64,000 nucleotides of DNA from Glutamicibacter mishrai (GTDB taxonomy: Bacteria > Actinomycetota > Actinomycetes > Actinomycetales > Micrococcaceae): NCBI RefSeq assembly GCF_012221945.1, contig NZ_CP032549.1, forward strand, positions 1,612,001-1,676,000. The letters run 5' to 3'. The position numbers were made by a program, and so were the translations under genes. The notes beneath the pieces are model-generated. The model saw only the letters and a list, made by a program, of their open reading frames with translations, did not search any database and was not told the origin of the DNA. How positions within the stretch are numbered: the stretch's first letter is position 1; every line of letters starts with the position of its first letter. Of this stretch, positions 36,396 to 44,885 are shown one piece after another.

Positions 36396-37136
36396 GTGAG
36401 CACACCACTGAGCATCAAGATCGACCGATCTTCCCCGATCCCCCTCTACCACCAGGTGGTGCAGGGCATCGAAGGCGCCATTCGCGACGGTTCGCTCGCC
36501 TCAGGCACCCGCCTGGAAAACGAGATCGAGCTGGCCCAGCGGCTTCGGCTATCCCGCCCCACCATTCGCAAGGCCATGGACGACCTGGTCCAGTCAGGCC
36601 TTCTGGTGCGCAAGCGCGGCGTCGGTACCCAGGTTGTCTCCAGCCAGATCCGCCGCCACCTTGAGCTGTCGAGCTTGAACGATGACCTCGAGCGCGCGGG
36701 CAAGAAGCCGTCCACCTCCCTGCTCAGCTTCGAGCACATTCCGGCACCAGAGCAGATCCAGGAATTGCTCTCCCTGCCCAAGGACGTCTCGGTGTACCAC
36801 TTCACCCGACTGCGTTCGGCCGGCGGCAGCCCACTGGCATTGATGGAAAACTGGGTTCGCGACGACATTGTCGAACTGGACGAAAAATCCCTGCGCGCCC
36901 ACGGCTTATATGAGCTCCTGCGTGAAGCGGGCGTCAACTTCCGGCTCGCCCAGCAGCGCATCGGCGCCACCATTGCCGATGGCGCCCAGGCTGAAGCACT
37001 CGATACCGAAGCTGGATCCGCCCTAGTCACCATGCAACGCACCGCTGTTGATGACACTGGTCGCAACGTTGAGACTGGGTCTCACGTCTACCGCGCTGAC
37101 GCGTACAGCTTTGAAATGACCTTGGTGCAGCGCTAG
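36396..37136 (+). CDS. iolR: GntR-family regulator, probable IolR
   Basis: 246 residues: N-terminal GntR winged helix (about 10-75; LSRPTIRKAMDDLVQSG as recognition region) and C-terminal UTRA ligand domain (about 95-240). The GTG at 36396 is chosen because AAGGAG sits five bases upstream; a longer reading upstream has no start signal and crosses the promoter. It is followed by iolB 40 bases later. In Corynebacterium glutamicum the inositol repressor IolR is also a GntR protein with motif KGWCHTRACA, and matching sites occur at several promoters here. The symbol is by inference. Confidence 0.8.
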   Translation: MSTPLSIKIDRSSPIPLYHQVVQGIEGAIRDGSLASGTRLENEIELAQRLRLSRPTIRKAMDDLVQSGLLVRKRGVGTQVVSSQIRRHLELSSLNDDLERAGKKPSTSLLSFEHIPAPEQIQELLSLPKDVSVYHFTRLRSAGGSPLALMENWVRDDIVELDEKSLRAHGLYELLREAGVNFRLAQQRIGATIADGAQAEALDTEAGSALVTMQRTAVDDTGRNVETGSHVYRADAYSFEMTLVQR

Positions 37137-37176
37137 CAGCGCAAGACACCGGACACCGCCGTCGAAAGGAATGAAC

Positions 37177-38079
37177 ATGGCCGACTGGATCTACCCTGCA
37201 GGCTCCGCCACCCACGGGGACTGGAGCATCTCGCTCGGTGCCCATGACTCCGCCCTCGAGGTGGACGGCTGGGCCCATACCGGCCTGAAGGTTGCCGAAT
37301 TGGCTCCCGGGCAATCGATCCAGTTGGACGCCGCAGCCGAAGAGCGAATTGTCGTTCCGCTCTCCGGCGTCTCCTTCACGGTTAGCGTGGACGGCCAGGA
37401 GCATGTGCTCGCCGGTCGCGCATCGGTGTTCAACGGCCCGTCTGATGTCCTGTACACGGGCATCAACAAGGCCATCACCATCACCGCCGAACATGGCGGC
37501 CGCGTTGCACTCGCCCTGGCTCCTGCCAAGCAGTCATATCCGACGCGGCTGATCAAGGCCGAGGACACCCCGGTGGAACTGCGCGGCGCGGGCAACTGCT
37601 CGCGCCAGGTCCACAATTTCGGCACCCCGGCGGCACTGGAAGCCGACCGGTTCATCGTCTGCGAAGTCATCACCCCGGCTGGCAACTGGTCCTCTTACCC
37701 TCCGCACAAGCACGATGAGGAGAAAGAGGGCGAGACCAGCCTCGAGGAGATCTACTACTTCGAGACCCAGCTGGCCCGCAATATGCCAGCCCCGCAGGAC
37801 ACCGACCCGATTGGCTACGCCCGGGTTTACGCCTCGGACGAGCGTCCTATCGACGTTAATGCAGAGGTGCGCACCGGCGACGTTATTCTGGTCCCCTATG
37901 GCTGGCACGGACCGGCCATGGCAGCGCCAGGCTACGACCTCTACTACCTGAACGTGATGGCTGGACCGGGTCGGGTGCGCGACTGGCTGATCAGCGATGA
38001 CCCACACCATGGCTGGATCCGCCAGACCTGGGATGCCCAGAGTATGGATCCGCGCCTGCCATTTGGACCGGCGGCATAG
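37177..38079 (+). CDS. iolB: 5-deoxy-glucuronate isomerase
   Basis: 300 residues, double cupin fold. It isomerises 5-deoxyglucuronate to 2-deoxy-5-keto-gluconate in myo-inositol breakdown. Metal-binding residues are in SSYPPHKHDEEKEG and LEEIYYFE (about 175-200), and VPYGWHGPAMAAPGYDLYY follows near 245. The ATG at 37177 has AAAGGA six bases upstream; an ATG two codons earlier is too close to that site. It is separated from the other iol genes and travels with the GntR regulator. Confidence 0.95.
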   Translation: MADWIYPAGSATHGDWSISLGAHDSALEVDGWAHTGLKVAELAPGQSIQLDAAAEERIVVPLSGVSFTVSVDGQEHVLAGRASVFNGPSDVLYTGINKAITITAEHGGRVALALAPAKQSYPTRLIKAEDTPVELRGAGNCSRQVHNFGTPAALEADRFIVCEVITPAGNWSSYPPHKHDEEKEGETSLEEIYYFETQLARNMPAPQDTDPIGYARVYASDERPIDVNAEVRTGDVILVPYGWHGPAMAAPGYDLYYLNVMAGPGRVRDWLISDDPHHGWIRQTWDAQSMDPRLPFGPAA

Positions 38080-38097
38080 TCCGCAAAACTGCAAGAT

Positions 38098-38135
38098 GAA
38101 GCGGCGGTTACAGGATTTCCTGTAACCGCCGCTTC
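38098..38135. terminator. Bidirectional terminator between iolB and the isomerase gene
   Basis: An 18-bp perfect stem (38098-38115 with 38118-38135) with a minimal loop lies between two convergent genes. A T-rich stretch follows on the plus strand. Confidence 0.8.
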
Positions 38136-38146
38136 GTTCTGGTCTT

Positions 38147-38938
38147 CTAGCTTGCTGGCTGAAGCAGTGGTTCAAAGGCCTGGGCGAAAGCCGCAATGGC
38201 CGCCTCGGAATCCGCGCTGGCATAGGCTTCCATGCCAACAGGACCTGAGTACCCCAGCTGAGACAAAGCCGCTGCGACCGCGCGATAGTTGATTTCCCCG
38301 GTGCCCGGCTCGCAGCGCCCCGGAACGTCCGCGACTTGGATTTCTCCGATATAAGGGCTGGCTGCACGCACCAGCTCGATGAGATTCCCCTCGCCAATCT
38401 GCGCGTGGTAGAGATCAAGCATCATCTTGACGTTCGGGTGGTCAACGGCCTTGACCAGAGACAACGTATCCTTGGCGCGCCCCAGCGGAATGCCCGGGTG
38501 ATCAAGAATTGTATTCAGGTTCTCCAGCATGAAAATCACGTCATGCTCTTCGCCCAAGCGCCCCAGTTCTTCAAGGGTCTTCGCTGCGGTCAGCCACATG
38601 TCTCCGGTAGCGCGGAATCGCGGGGTGGCAGCCTGGCCGTCGATGAGTTGGGCCGGGTGCACCACCAATCGCTTGATTCCCAGTTCCTTGGCGGCCGGAA
38701 TCAGTTCCCCGGCGGTACGCACGACATGGTGCGCACTGTCCGCATCGCACAGGCTGCCTTCGCTGTAGCCTGTCATGGAGCCGAAGCGGGCACCGGTGGC
38801 CGCGAGGGCTGAAAGGTCCTTGTCCCGGATATCCCAGAGTTCGATTTCAAAGCCGGCGTCGTCGAGTTTCATGACCCGCTCGATGAGCGGAAGGTCCAGG
38901 AAGACCATTTCCGCGCAGACCGCTAGCTGCGCGCTCAT
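38147..38938 (-). CDS. TIM-barrel isomerase, hydroxypyruvate isomerase-like
   Basis: 263 residues of the AP endonuclease 2/xylose isomerase-like TIM barrel. The pattern LENLNTILDHPG near 140, MMLDLYHAQIGEG near 175 and IQVADVPGRCEPGTGEINY near 205 matches the hydroxypyruvate isomerase (Hyi)/2-oxo-tetronate isomerase group. It overlaps the dehydrogenase gene before it by four bases. Dehydrogenase plus isomerase under a dedicated LacI protein suggests processing of a keto-polyol. IolI-type inosose isomerase is an alternative. Substrate not determined. Confidence 0.83.
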   Translation of the reverse strand: MSAQLAVCAEMVFLDLPLIERVMKLDDAGFEIELWDIRDKDLSALAATGARFGSMTGYSEGSLCDADSAHHVVRTAGELIPAAKELGIKRLVVHPAQLIDGQAATPRFRATGDMWLTAAKTLEELGRLGEEHDVIFMLENLNTILDHPGIPLGRAKDTLSLVKAVDHPNVKMMLDLYHAQIGEGNLIELVRAASPYIGEIQVADVPGRCEPGTGEINYRAVAAALSQLGYSGPVGMEAYASADSEAAIAAFAQAFEPLLQPAS

Positions 38939-40026
38939 GCGTTCACCGCGAGCCGGGTGGCAGATTCAAGCTTCACCGGAAGGCCGGTTTCAGAGGATTC
39001 CAGTGCGGCCAGGGCTACGCGCAGGGCGGCACGCGCGTCCTTGCCGGTGGGCACGGCGAGGGCCGCGTCGGCGCTGCCTTCGCGCAAGCCGCGGATCTTG
39101 CGGGTGAAGATCGACAGCTGATCGCGGTAGGCCTGGGCGAAAAGCTCGATATTCAACCGCTCGGTGGGAGCGTGGGCTCCCTGCGCATCAAAGCTGGAAG
39201 CAGCCAGCTGGACCGGGTTGCCGGCCTGGACCATGCCCTTGGATCCGAAGACTTCTCCGCGCACGTCGTAGCCGTAGCTGGCCGAGAAGTTGGCCTCGGC
39301 GACCGCGATGGCTCCATTGGAGTAGCGCATGGTGACCACCGCGGTGTCCAGCAGACCGTTCTCCCGGTGTTCCGGGGCGACCAGGGCGTCTGCCATGACG
39401 TGGACCTCTTGCACCTCGGCACCCGGGTTCAGCCAGTTCAGGGTGTCGAAGTCGTGGATCAGGGTTTCGGTGAAGATCACGTGGGAGCGGATCTTCGCGG
39501 CGTTGGGCAATCCGCCGGCCACTTCCGGGTCGCGGGTCAGCGAACGCAGCAGTTGCGGGGTGCCGATAGCTCCGGAGTTCACCTGTTCTGCCACCGACGC
39601 GAAGTCTTGGGAGAAGCGACGGTTGAAGCCGATCTGCAACAGCACCCCGGCGTTCTCGACGGCCTTCAGCGCGTTATCGAGGTCAACCAGGGCGTGGGCC
39701 GCAGGCTTCTCGCAGAAGATGTGCTTGCCGGCCGCGGCGGCCTGGGTGATCAGGCCCGCATGGAAAGCCGAAGGGGCGCCGATCACCACGGCATCGACGG
39801 TTTTGTCAGCGAAAACGTCAGCGATGTCCTCGGTGTAGTTGGTGCAGCCCAGTTGCGCCGCCAGTTCTGCCGCGCGCCCCGGGGCCGGGTCAGCGACAAC
39901 GTGCAGTTGCGCGTCGGGCAAGTACTGGGCCACCGTGCGGGCGTGGAATGCGCCGATCCAGCCGGTGCCGATGACGGCAATGCGAAGTGGCTGCCCGGAC
40001 GTTGTTGGCAGGGTTTGGTAAGCCAT
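38935..40026 (-). CDS. Inositol 2-dehydrogenase-like oxidoreductase
   Basis: 363 residues of the Gfo/Idh/MocA family in the IolG branch: IAVIGTGWIGAFHART near 17, FCEKPAAHALVD near 105, and the catalytic-site segment FTETLIHDFDTLNWL near 190. The second IolG-like enzyme in the window, probably acting on another inositol isomer or inosose. The start faces a divergent LacI gene; two copies of CTAGAACGTTCTAG-type operators lie between. It is coupled to the downstream isomerase by overlap. Confidence 0.86.
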   Translation of the reverse strand: MAYQTLPTTSGQPLRIAVIGTGWIGAFHARTVAQYLPDAQLHVVADPAPGRAAELAAQLGCTNYTEDIADVFADKTVDAVVIGAPSAFHAGLITQAAAAGKHIFCEKPAAHALVDLDNALKAVENAGVLLQIGFNRRFSQDFASVAEQVNSGAIGTPQLLRSLTRDPEVAGGLPNAAKIRSHVIFTETLIHDFDTLNWLNPGAEVQEVHVMADALVAPEHRENGLLDTAVVTMRYSNGAIAVAEANFSASYGYDVRGEVFGSKGMVQAGNPVQLAASSFDAQGAHAPTERLNIELFAQAYRDQLSIFTRKIRGLREGSADAALAVPTGKDARAALRVALAALESSETGLPVKLESATRLAVNA

Positions 40027-40036
40027 GGAAGTTCTC

Positions 40037-40050
40037 CTAGAACGTTCTAG
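40037..40050. promoter_or_regulatory. LacI-type operator CTAGAACGTTCTAG, copy 1
   Basis: Perfect 14-bp palindrome starting 11 bases from the dehydrogenase start codon. Confidence 0.82.
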
Positions 40051-40093
40051 ATATGGTGTTCAGGAAAATCATGGCACACTGGATAGCAAGTGT

Positions 40094-40107
40094 CTATAAC
40101 GTTCTAG
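40094..40107. promoter_or_regulatory. LacI-type operator, copy 2
   Basis: CTATAACGTTCTAG differs from copy 1 at one base. The centres are 57 bases apart, and it lies 16 bases before the LacI start. Two sites flanking a divergent promoter allow coupled repression. Confidence 0.75.
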
Positions 40108-40122
40108 AAGAAAGTTTGGCCA

Positions 40123-41124
40123 ATGCCCGAGGCTTCCGCCCAACGCCCCGCAAAACGCCCCACCCTCGCCGATGTCGCCCGCGCTTCGGGCGTATCCGTT
40201 GCCTTGGCCTCCATCGTGCTGCGCGAGGCCGAGGGGGCAAGTGAAGAGTCGCGGGCGCGAGTCAAGCAGGCTGCGGCGGATCTGGGCTACCGCCCCGATT
40301 CACGGGCACGCTCCCTGCGCAGCAGCCGCAGCCGGACCCTGGGCCTGGCCCTCGCGCTCGGCGAACCGCTGCATGCCGAATTGGCCGACGCCTTGTACGC
40401 CGAGGCCGATGCCCATGGCTTCGAAATCATCTTGGGCGCCACCGGCAAGCACCGCGATGAGCGCCGGGTGCTCAATACCCTCATTGACGCTGGTGTCGAG
40501 GCGGTGATCGGCGTCTTCCCCGAGCTTCCGGCCAGCCAACTCGCCCAGATCTCCAAGCAGCTGCCGGTGATCAGCCTGCTGCGCAAGGTCAAAGGCCTGC
40601 CTTCGATCATCACCGACGAAGCCGCCGGCATTGACCAGCTTGTCAGCCACCTCGCGCAGCTCGGGCATACCCGGTCGCTGCACCTGGATGGCGGATCCGC
40701 AGTTGCGGCAAAGCAACGCCGCGATGCCTTCCTGGCCTCGGCAGCCAAAGCAGATATTGAAGCCCGCGTCATTGCGGCAGGGCCCGATGACGCCACCGCG
40801 TTCGAGGTCCTGCGCGGCTACTTCGAGCAAACCCCGCCAGCCGAGCGCGTCACCGCCGTCGTGGCCTTTAATGACCGCGCCGCCCTCGGCGCACGTCAGG
40901 CGATCGATCTAGCAGGCTTGGCGGTTCCCGGCCAGATCAGTGTGACCGGCTACGATGACAGCGAGTTTTCCCGCCTGGCGCACGCCGATCTGACCAGCGT
41001 CCGCCAGGATGTCGCAGCCCTGGCGCAGGCGGCCATGCAGGCTGCGCTGGAGGCTCCCGGCACCTCAAGCACCCACGCGCCGCAGATTGTCGTGCGCGGC
41101 AGCACCGGCCGCCTCATGGCTTAA
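40123..41124 (+). CDS. LacI-family regulator
   Basis: 333 residues: helix-turn-helix with unusual recognition helix VSVALASIVLR (about 24-34) and a sensing domain (LGLALALGEPLHAE near 70, VTGYDDSEFSRLAHADLTSV in the last quarter, given in part). It is divergent from the IolG-like dehydrogenase/isomerase pair and shares two operators with it. Its helix differs from the other four LacI proteins here and so does its operator (AGAACGTTCT). The inducer is presumably a polyol or keto-polyol. Confidence 0.87.
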   Translation: MPEASAQRPAKRPTLADVARASGVSVALASIVLREAEGASEESRARVKQAAADLGYRPDSRARSLRSSRSRTLGLALALGEPLHAELADALYAEADAHGFEIILGATGKHRDERRVLNTLIDAGVEAVIGVFPELPASQLAQISKQLPVISLLRKVKGLPSIITDEAAGIDQLVSHLAQLGHTRSLHLDGGSAVAAKQRRDAFLASAAKADIEARVIAAGPDDATAFEVLRGYFEQTPPAERVTAVVAFNDRAALGARQAIDLAGLAVPGQISVTGYDDSEFSRLAHADLTSVRQDVAALAQAAMQAALEAPGTSSTHAPQIVVRGSTGRLMA

Positions 41125-41159
41125 CGAATTCTGGCCCCACCAGGTGGGGCCAGAATTCG
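41125..41159. terminator. Bidirectional terminator between LacI gene and sugar porter
   Basis: Arms of 17 bp (41125-41141 with 41143-41159) form a near-continuous palindrome between convergent genes. Confidence 0.78.
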
Positions 41160-41182
41160 CCAGTCAGGTTATTGCTTCGACG

Positions 41183-42673
41183 TTATGCGTTCACCGAAGG
41201 CTTGACCTGGTAGATCGCGCCGGTGGAGACATCCTCCTCCAAGGCTTCCAGGGAGCGTCCGCGGGTTTCGGGGACCTGGGTCGCGACGAAGAGCAGTGCC
41301 AGAACGCCAATGCCAGCGAAGATGAAGAAGCATCCGGTGATACCGACTCCCGAGACCAGGGATGGGAAGAAGAGCGCCAGCACGCCGTTGGTTCCCCAGC
41401 CGAAGAACACCGAGATGCCAATGCCCAAGCCGCGCATATGCAGCGGGAAGATTTCTGCCAGCCAGACCCAAACGGCAACGTTCAGGAAGGTCTGCATGGA
41501 CATCACGAAGGCGACCACGAGAATCAGGATGACGACCGGGCGGATCGGATTGCCTACCGGCAGGAGCATTCCGGCGAAGGCCACCAGCAGGTGGCAGGTG
41601 GTGGTCAGCGACAGGCCGATAACGAAGGTCGTTCGGCGGTCCATGCGGTCCATATTGCGCAACGCGATCACGCCGCCCACCACAGCCACCACGCCGAAGG
41701 CGATATTGGCCAGGACAGCCTGCTGTTCGGACATGCCGGATTCTTCCAGCACGCGCGTTCCGTAGTACATGATCGAGTTGATGCCGGTGAGCTGCTGGGT
41801 CATGGAGACACCGATGCCGATGGCGATAATGCGCAGCAGCCATTTGTTGGTCAGGATGGCCTTGATGCCAACCGGCTTGTTGTTGCGCTTTTCCTCTTCG
41901 GCCACGATTTCGATTTCATGGACCTCGGCCAGTGCGCGTTCAGGGGAACGCACGGTCTTCAGCACGCGCAGCGCTTCGGCGTAGCGACGCTTTTCGACCA
42001 GCCAGCGAGGGGATTCCGGCATGCGCAGCATGCCGAAGAACAACGCGATTGCCGGCAGGGCGCAGATGGCGAACATGATTCGCCAGACGCCCTCGACGCT
42101 CCCGCCGAGCGCGGTGCCGATGATGGCGTTCATGACGAAGGCCGCCAGCTGGCCGGAAACGATGGCCAGCTCGTTGCGCCCGGTGATGGAACCGCGGATC
42201 TCATACGGCGCCAGCTCGGCGAGGTATACCGGGACCACCGTGGAAGCGCCGCCGACTGCCAGGCCGAGCATGATGCGACCGATCACCAGGACGCTGAATC
42301 CCAGGGGCGAGAAGGTTCCCGGTTCCGGTCCTGCCGGCGAGAAGATCACCAGCAGGGTTCCGAGGAAGAACATGACGGCCAGCATGATGATGGTCTTGCG
42401 CCGCCCCCAGGCGTCAGAGATCTGTCCAATGACCAGCGCGCCGACCGCTGCCGCGAAGACCAGCGAACTGATCACCACACCCACCTGCAGGAGGTTCAGT
42501 CCGAGCTCTGCCGCCATCGGGCCTTCGGCGCCGTTGGCGACACCGGTGTCGTAGCCGAAGAGCAGGCCGCCGAAACAGGCCACAATCGAGATCAAGCCAA
42601 GCCGTCTGGAATGCGGACCCGCCGTCAGGGGCGGGAGGCTCGATTTGGCAGATTGATTCTGCGCACTGGACAT
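41183..42673 (-). CDS. iolT: Sugar porter (MFS), probable inositol/H+ symporter
   Basis: 496 residues, twelve membrane helices, with GGLLFGYDTGVANGA, PESPRWLVEKR, QQLTGINSIMYYG and VPETRGRSLE. Together these are the sugar-porter motifs. The ATG at 42673 has AAAGGAG five bases upstream. It is nearly the same protein as the porter at 28867-30342, including the N-terminal MSSAQN. It lies between a polyol dehydrogenase cassette and the iol operon and has a perfect IolR-like site and a Crp-type site upstream, so inositol is the likely substrate. Confidence 0.88.
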   Translation of the reverse strand: MSSAQNQSAKSSLPPLTAGPHSRRLGLISIVACFGGLLFGYDTGVANGAEGPMAAELGLNLLQVGVVISSLVFAAAVGALVIGQISDAWGRRKTIIMLAVMFFLGTLLVIFSPAGPEPGTFSPLGFSVLVIGRIMLGLAVGGASTVVPVYLAELAPYEIRGSITGRNELAIVSGQLAAFVMNAIIGTALGGSVEGVWRIMFAICALPAIALFFGMLRMPESPRWLVEKRRYAEALRVLKTVRSPERALAEVHEIEIVAEEEKRNNKPVGIKAILTNKWLLRIIAIGIGVSMTQQLTGINSIMYYGTRVLEESGMSEQQAVLANIAFGVVAVVGGVIALRNMDRMDRRTTFVIGLSLTTTCHLLVAFAGMLLPVGNPIRPVVILILVVAFVMSMQTFLNVAVWVWLAEIFPLHMRGLGIGISVFFGWGTNGVLALFFPSLVSGVGITGCFFIFAGIGVLALLFVATQVPETRGRSLEALEEDVSTGAIYQVKPSVNA

Positions 42674-42724
42674 GGAAACTCCTTTGGTTTTCCCGAGCAA
42701 AGGACTTGATGGCCTTCGGCCATC

Positions 42725-42748
42725 CGTCGGATCCTCTGCGATCCGGCG
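42725..42748 (-). promoter_or_regulatory. Leader hairpin of the second sugar porter
   Basis: CGGATC (42728-42733) and GATCCG (42740-42745) with a six-base loop, extended past one mismatch by CG pairs. It is 55 bases before the ATG and resembles the hairpin before the paralogous porter. Confidence 0.5.
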
Positions 42749-42810
42749 TCCTTCATTCGGTGTGGCGGGGTGCTGCTTCGCGTCATCCTGGCCCTGCCAC
42801 ATAAACTGAA

Positions 42811-42826
42811 AGTGATGGGCTTCACA
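42811..42826. promoter_or_regulatory. Crp/GlxR-type site before the second porter
   Basis: AGTGATGGGCTTCACA matches TGTGA-N6-TCACA at nine of ten fixed positions. Confidence 0.6.
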
Positions 42827-42840
42827 GCCCTTATGTAAGG

Positions 42841-42869
42841 ACAATACGTCATCAGTGTTTCTAGATCAA
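42841..42869 (-). promoter_or_regulatory. Candidate promoter of the second porter
   Basis: On the minus strand TTGATC (42864-42869) and TATTGT (42841-42846) are 17 bases apart. The IolR-like palindrome is 15 bases behind the -35 element. Confidence 0.45.
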
Positions 42870-42883
42870 GATTTATGCACTAT

Positions 42884-42897
42884 TTTGTCCTGACAAA
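42884..42897. promoter_or_regulatory. IolR-like operator, perfect copy
   Basis: TTTGTC-CT-GACAAA, a perfect inverted repeat. It contains TGTCCTGACA, an exact match to the published C. glutamicum IolR motif KGWCHTRACA. Confidence 0.7.
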
Positions 42898-42907
42898 CCG
42901 AAAACAG

Positions 42908-42942
42908 CCGAGGCCGGAACCATTAGCTGGTTCCGGCCTCGG
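42908..42942 (-). terminator. Terminator of the iol operon
   Basis: 15-bp stem (42908-42922 with 42928-42942), loop TTAGC, followed on the minus strand by CTGTTTT. It lies 21 bases after the stop of the last gene. Confidence 0.85.
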
Positions 42943-42963
42943 TCTATCCTTCTCTGATCTGTC

Positions 42964-43929
42964 TTATACCTGCGCTGGCTTCCAATCCGGTTCGCCTTGC
43001 AGGGCCACCTTGCGCAACAGCCCGGCGGCACGGCGCACTCCCTCTTCCGAGTTGACCAGCACATCTTCATGCTCGATATTGAGCGTGCCGTCATACCCTG
43101 CGGCACGCAACTCATAGACGAAATCTGCCCAGAAGGCCTCGCCAGCCGGATGCCCCAAGCCCAGGGTCACGTAGTTCCAGGCCCGCTGCTGCCACAGCGT
43201 CATTCCGGTGCCATCAGGCAAACCATTGGCGGCAACTACCGGAGTATTCAACCGCACATCCTTGGCGTGAACGTGCATGATGGTGCCAGCCAAGGCTCGG
43301 ATGACGCTCGGGATATCAGCTCCCATCGCCACCAGGTGCGAGGGATCCAAGTTGATGCCAACCCACTCGCTGCCCAGCGCATCAATCAGCCGCTTTGCCG
43401 TGGCCGCGTTGTACACCAGCTGCGTGAAGCAAGGCTCGATCGCCAGCTTCACCCGGTGCTCTTCGGCGAAGGCAGCAAGTTGCCTCCAGTAGGGAATGGC
43501 CACCTGCTCCCACTGGTAGTCCAGGATTTCCAGGTTTTCCGGCGGCCACGAGCTGATCACCCAGTTCGGGGAGCTATCCCCCGCAGCGCCCGGCAACCCG
43601 GACATGCAGACGACCGTGGAGACCTCCATGAGCTGCGCGAGGCGGATCGACTTTCGCAGCACCTCGTCCTGCTGCGGCCCGGAGACCGGATGCAGCTGGT
43701 TTCCATTGGCATTCAGCGCGCTGATGCCCAGCCCGGCATCGGCAATCCTGCCCATGAAGGCCGCGCGTTCGGCTTCATTATCCAGCAGGGCATCGAGGTT
43801 GATATGCGGGGCCTCGGACCAGTTGCCAGTGGGCAATTCGATCGAGCTCAGGCCCAGGCCAGCGGCAATTTCCAAAACCTCGTCGAAGCTTCGCGATGAC
43901 AGAGAATCAGTGATCAGACCGATTTCCAT
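42964..43929 (-). CDS. TIM-barrel sugar isomerase/epimerase
   Basis: 321 residues, AP endonuclease 2-like TIM barrel. Metal-site segments: ALNANGNQLHP near 75, LAIEPCFTQLVYN near 165, GINLDPSHLVAMG near 195, MHVHAKDVRLN near 220 and LNIEHEDVLVN near 285. The ATG at 43929 has AAGGAAGG upstream. Last gene of the iol operon, but a strong stem-loop precedes it. It is a paralogue of the enzyme at 56395-57408, sharing MSGLPG and HVHAKDVR-like segments. It likely epimerises or isomerises an inosose; reaction unknown. Confidence 0.84.
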   Translation of the reverse strand: MEIGLITDSLSSRSFDEVLEIAAGLGLSSIELPTGNWSEAPHINLDALLDNEAERAAFMGRIADAGLGISALNANGNQLHPVSGPQQDEVLRKSIRLAQLMEVSTVVCMSGLPGAAGDSSPNWVISSWPPENLEILDYQWEQVAIPYWRQLAAFAEEHRVKLAIEPCFTQLVYNAATAKRLIDALGSEWVGINLDPSHLVAMGADIPSVIRALAGTIMHVHAKDVRLNTPVVAANGLPDGTGMTLWQQRAWNYVTLGLGHPAGEAFWADFVYELRAAGYDGTLNIEHEDVLVNSEEGVRRAAGLLRKVALQGEPDWKPAQV

Positions 43930-43953
43930 GGTTGATTCCTTCCTTAAAGACTT

Positions 43954-43982
43954 GATGCCCGGCCCCGTTCGGGCCGGGCATC
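43954..43982 (-). other. Intra-operon stem-loop before the last TIM-barrel gene
   Basis: 12-bp perfect arms GATGCCCGGCCC (43954-43965) and GGGCCGGGCATC (43971-43982), loop CGTTC. It fills the gap between the iolH-like gene and the next gene and would lower readthrough. Confidence 0.65.
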
Positions 43983-43993
43983 GGTGCCTGCGA

Positions 43994-44878
43994 CTAGGCG
44001 CGTGCCACTTGCGCTGCGGCGACACGGCTGCGCATCTGCTCCAACTGGTACTTCGAGACCTCGATGGCGTTCTCGTTTTCGGCAAAAACGCTCGAGACCA
44101 TCACGCTCTCCTCGCGGTCGGCGAAGCCATTGGCCACCAGGCCCGAGAAGAACTCATCCCAATTCACATCGCCGTCACCGATCTTCAGGTGCTGGTGCAC
44201 GCGCACCGGATTGCCCGGAGGGTTGGTGATGTAGCGCAACCCGTGCGATGCGTGGTGGTCCATGGTGTCGGCCACGTGGACCACACGCAGCCGATCCCCC
44301 ACGGTCCCCATGATCTCCAAAGGCTGGTCCTTCATGTGGAAGGAATGCGAGGCAACGTAGACGAAGGACAGGTTCGGTGAATTGACCCCGCGGATCACCC
44401 GCCACGCGGCCAGGCCCTCCTCCACGAAGTCATCCGGGTGCGGATCGATAGCCACGTTGATGCCTTCGCGCTCGATGATCGGCACCAGCTCTTCCATGGA
44501 CCGGTAGAACGCGGCCTCGGATTCCTCGGCGCGCTCCGGGCGCCCGGAGAACTCTGTATTCATCTGGTTCACGCCCAGGTCCACGGCGATCTGGATCGCG
44601 CGCTTCCAATAGCGCACCGCGGCCTGGCGGAGGTTCTCATCGGGCGAGGACCAACGCAGCACCGGGAGCACCGAGGCAATGCCCACGCCAGCGCCCTTGC
44701 ACTCGGCGGCCAGCTTGGCGACCAGGTCATCATCGGCCTTCGGATGGGTGAAGAACGGAATGATGTCCGCATGCGGGGTCAGCTGGATGTAGTCATAACC
44801 CAATTCCGCAGCCAGCTTGGGGAACTCCAGAACCGAGTGGGTGGAATGGAACGGGGTCGGATCCAATGCGTATTTCAT
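43994..44878 (-). CDS. iolH: IolH-like TIM-barrel protein
   Basis: 294 residues of the xylose isomerase-like TIM-barrel family. Seen: YDYIQLTPHADIIPFF near 28, NQMNTEFSGRPERAEES near 105, VAIDPHPDDFVEEG near 140 and VHVADTMDHHASHG near 200. In C. glutamicum and Bacillus iol operons a protein of this kind is called IolH; its exact reaction is not settled. The ATG follows AAGGG, seven bases after the iolG gene. Membership in the iol operon is firm, function less so. Confidence 0.82.
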   Translation of the reverse strand: MKYALDPTPFHSTHSVLEFPKLAAELGYDYIQLTPHADIIPFFTHPKADDDLVAKLAAECKGAGVGIASVLPVLRWSSPDENLRQAAVRYWKRAIQIAVDLGVNQMNTEFSGRPERAEESEAAFYRSMEELVPIIEREGINVAIDPHPDDFVEEGLAAWRVIRGVNSPNLSFVYVASHSFHMKDQPLEIMGTVGDRLRVVHVADTMDHHASHGLRYITNPPGNPVRVHQHLKIGDGDVNWDEFFSGLVANGFADREESVMVSSVFAENENAIEVSKYQLEQMRSRVAAAQVARA

Positions 44879-44885
44879 GATGCCC

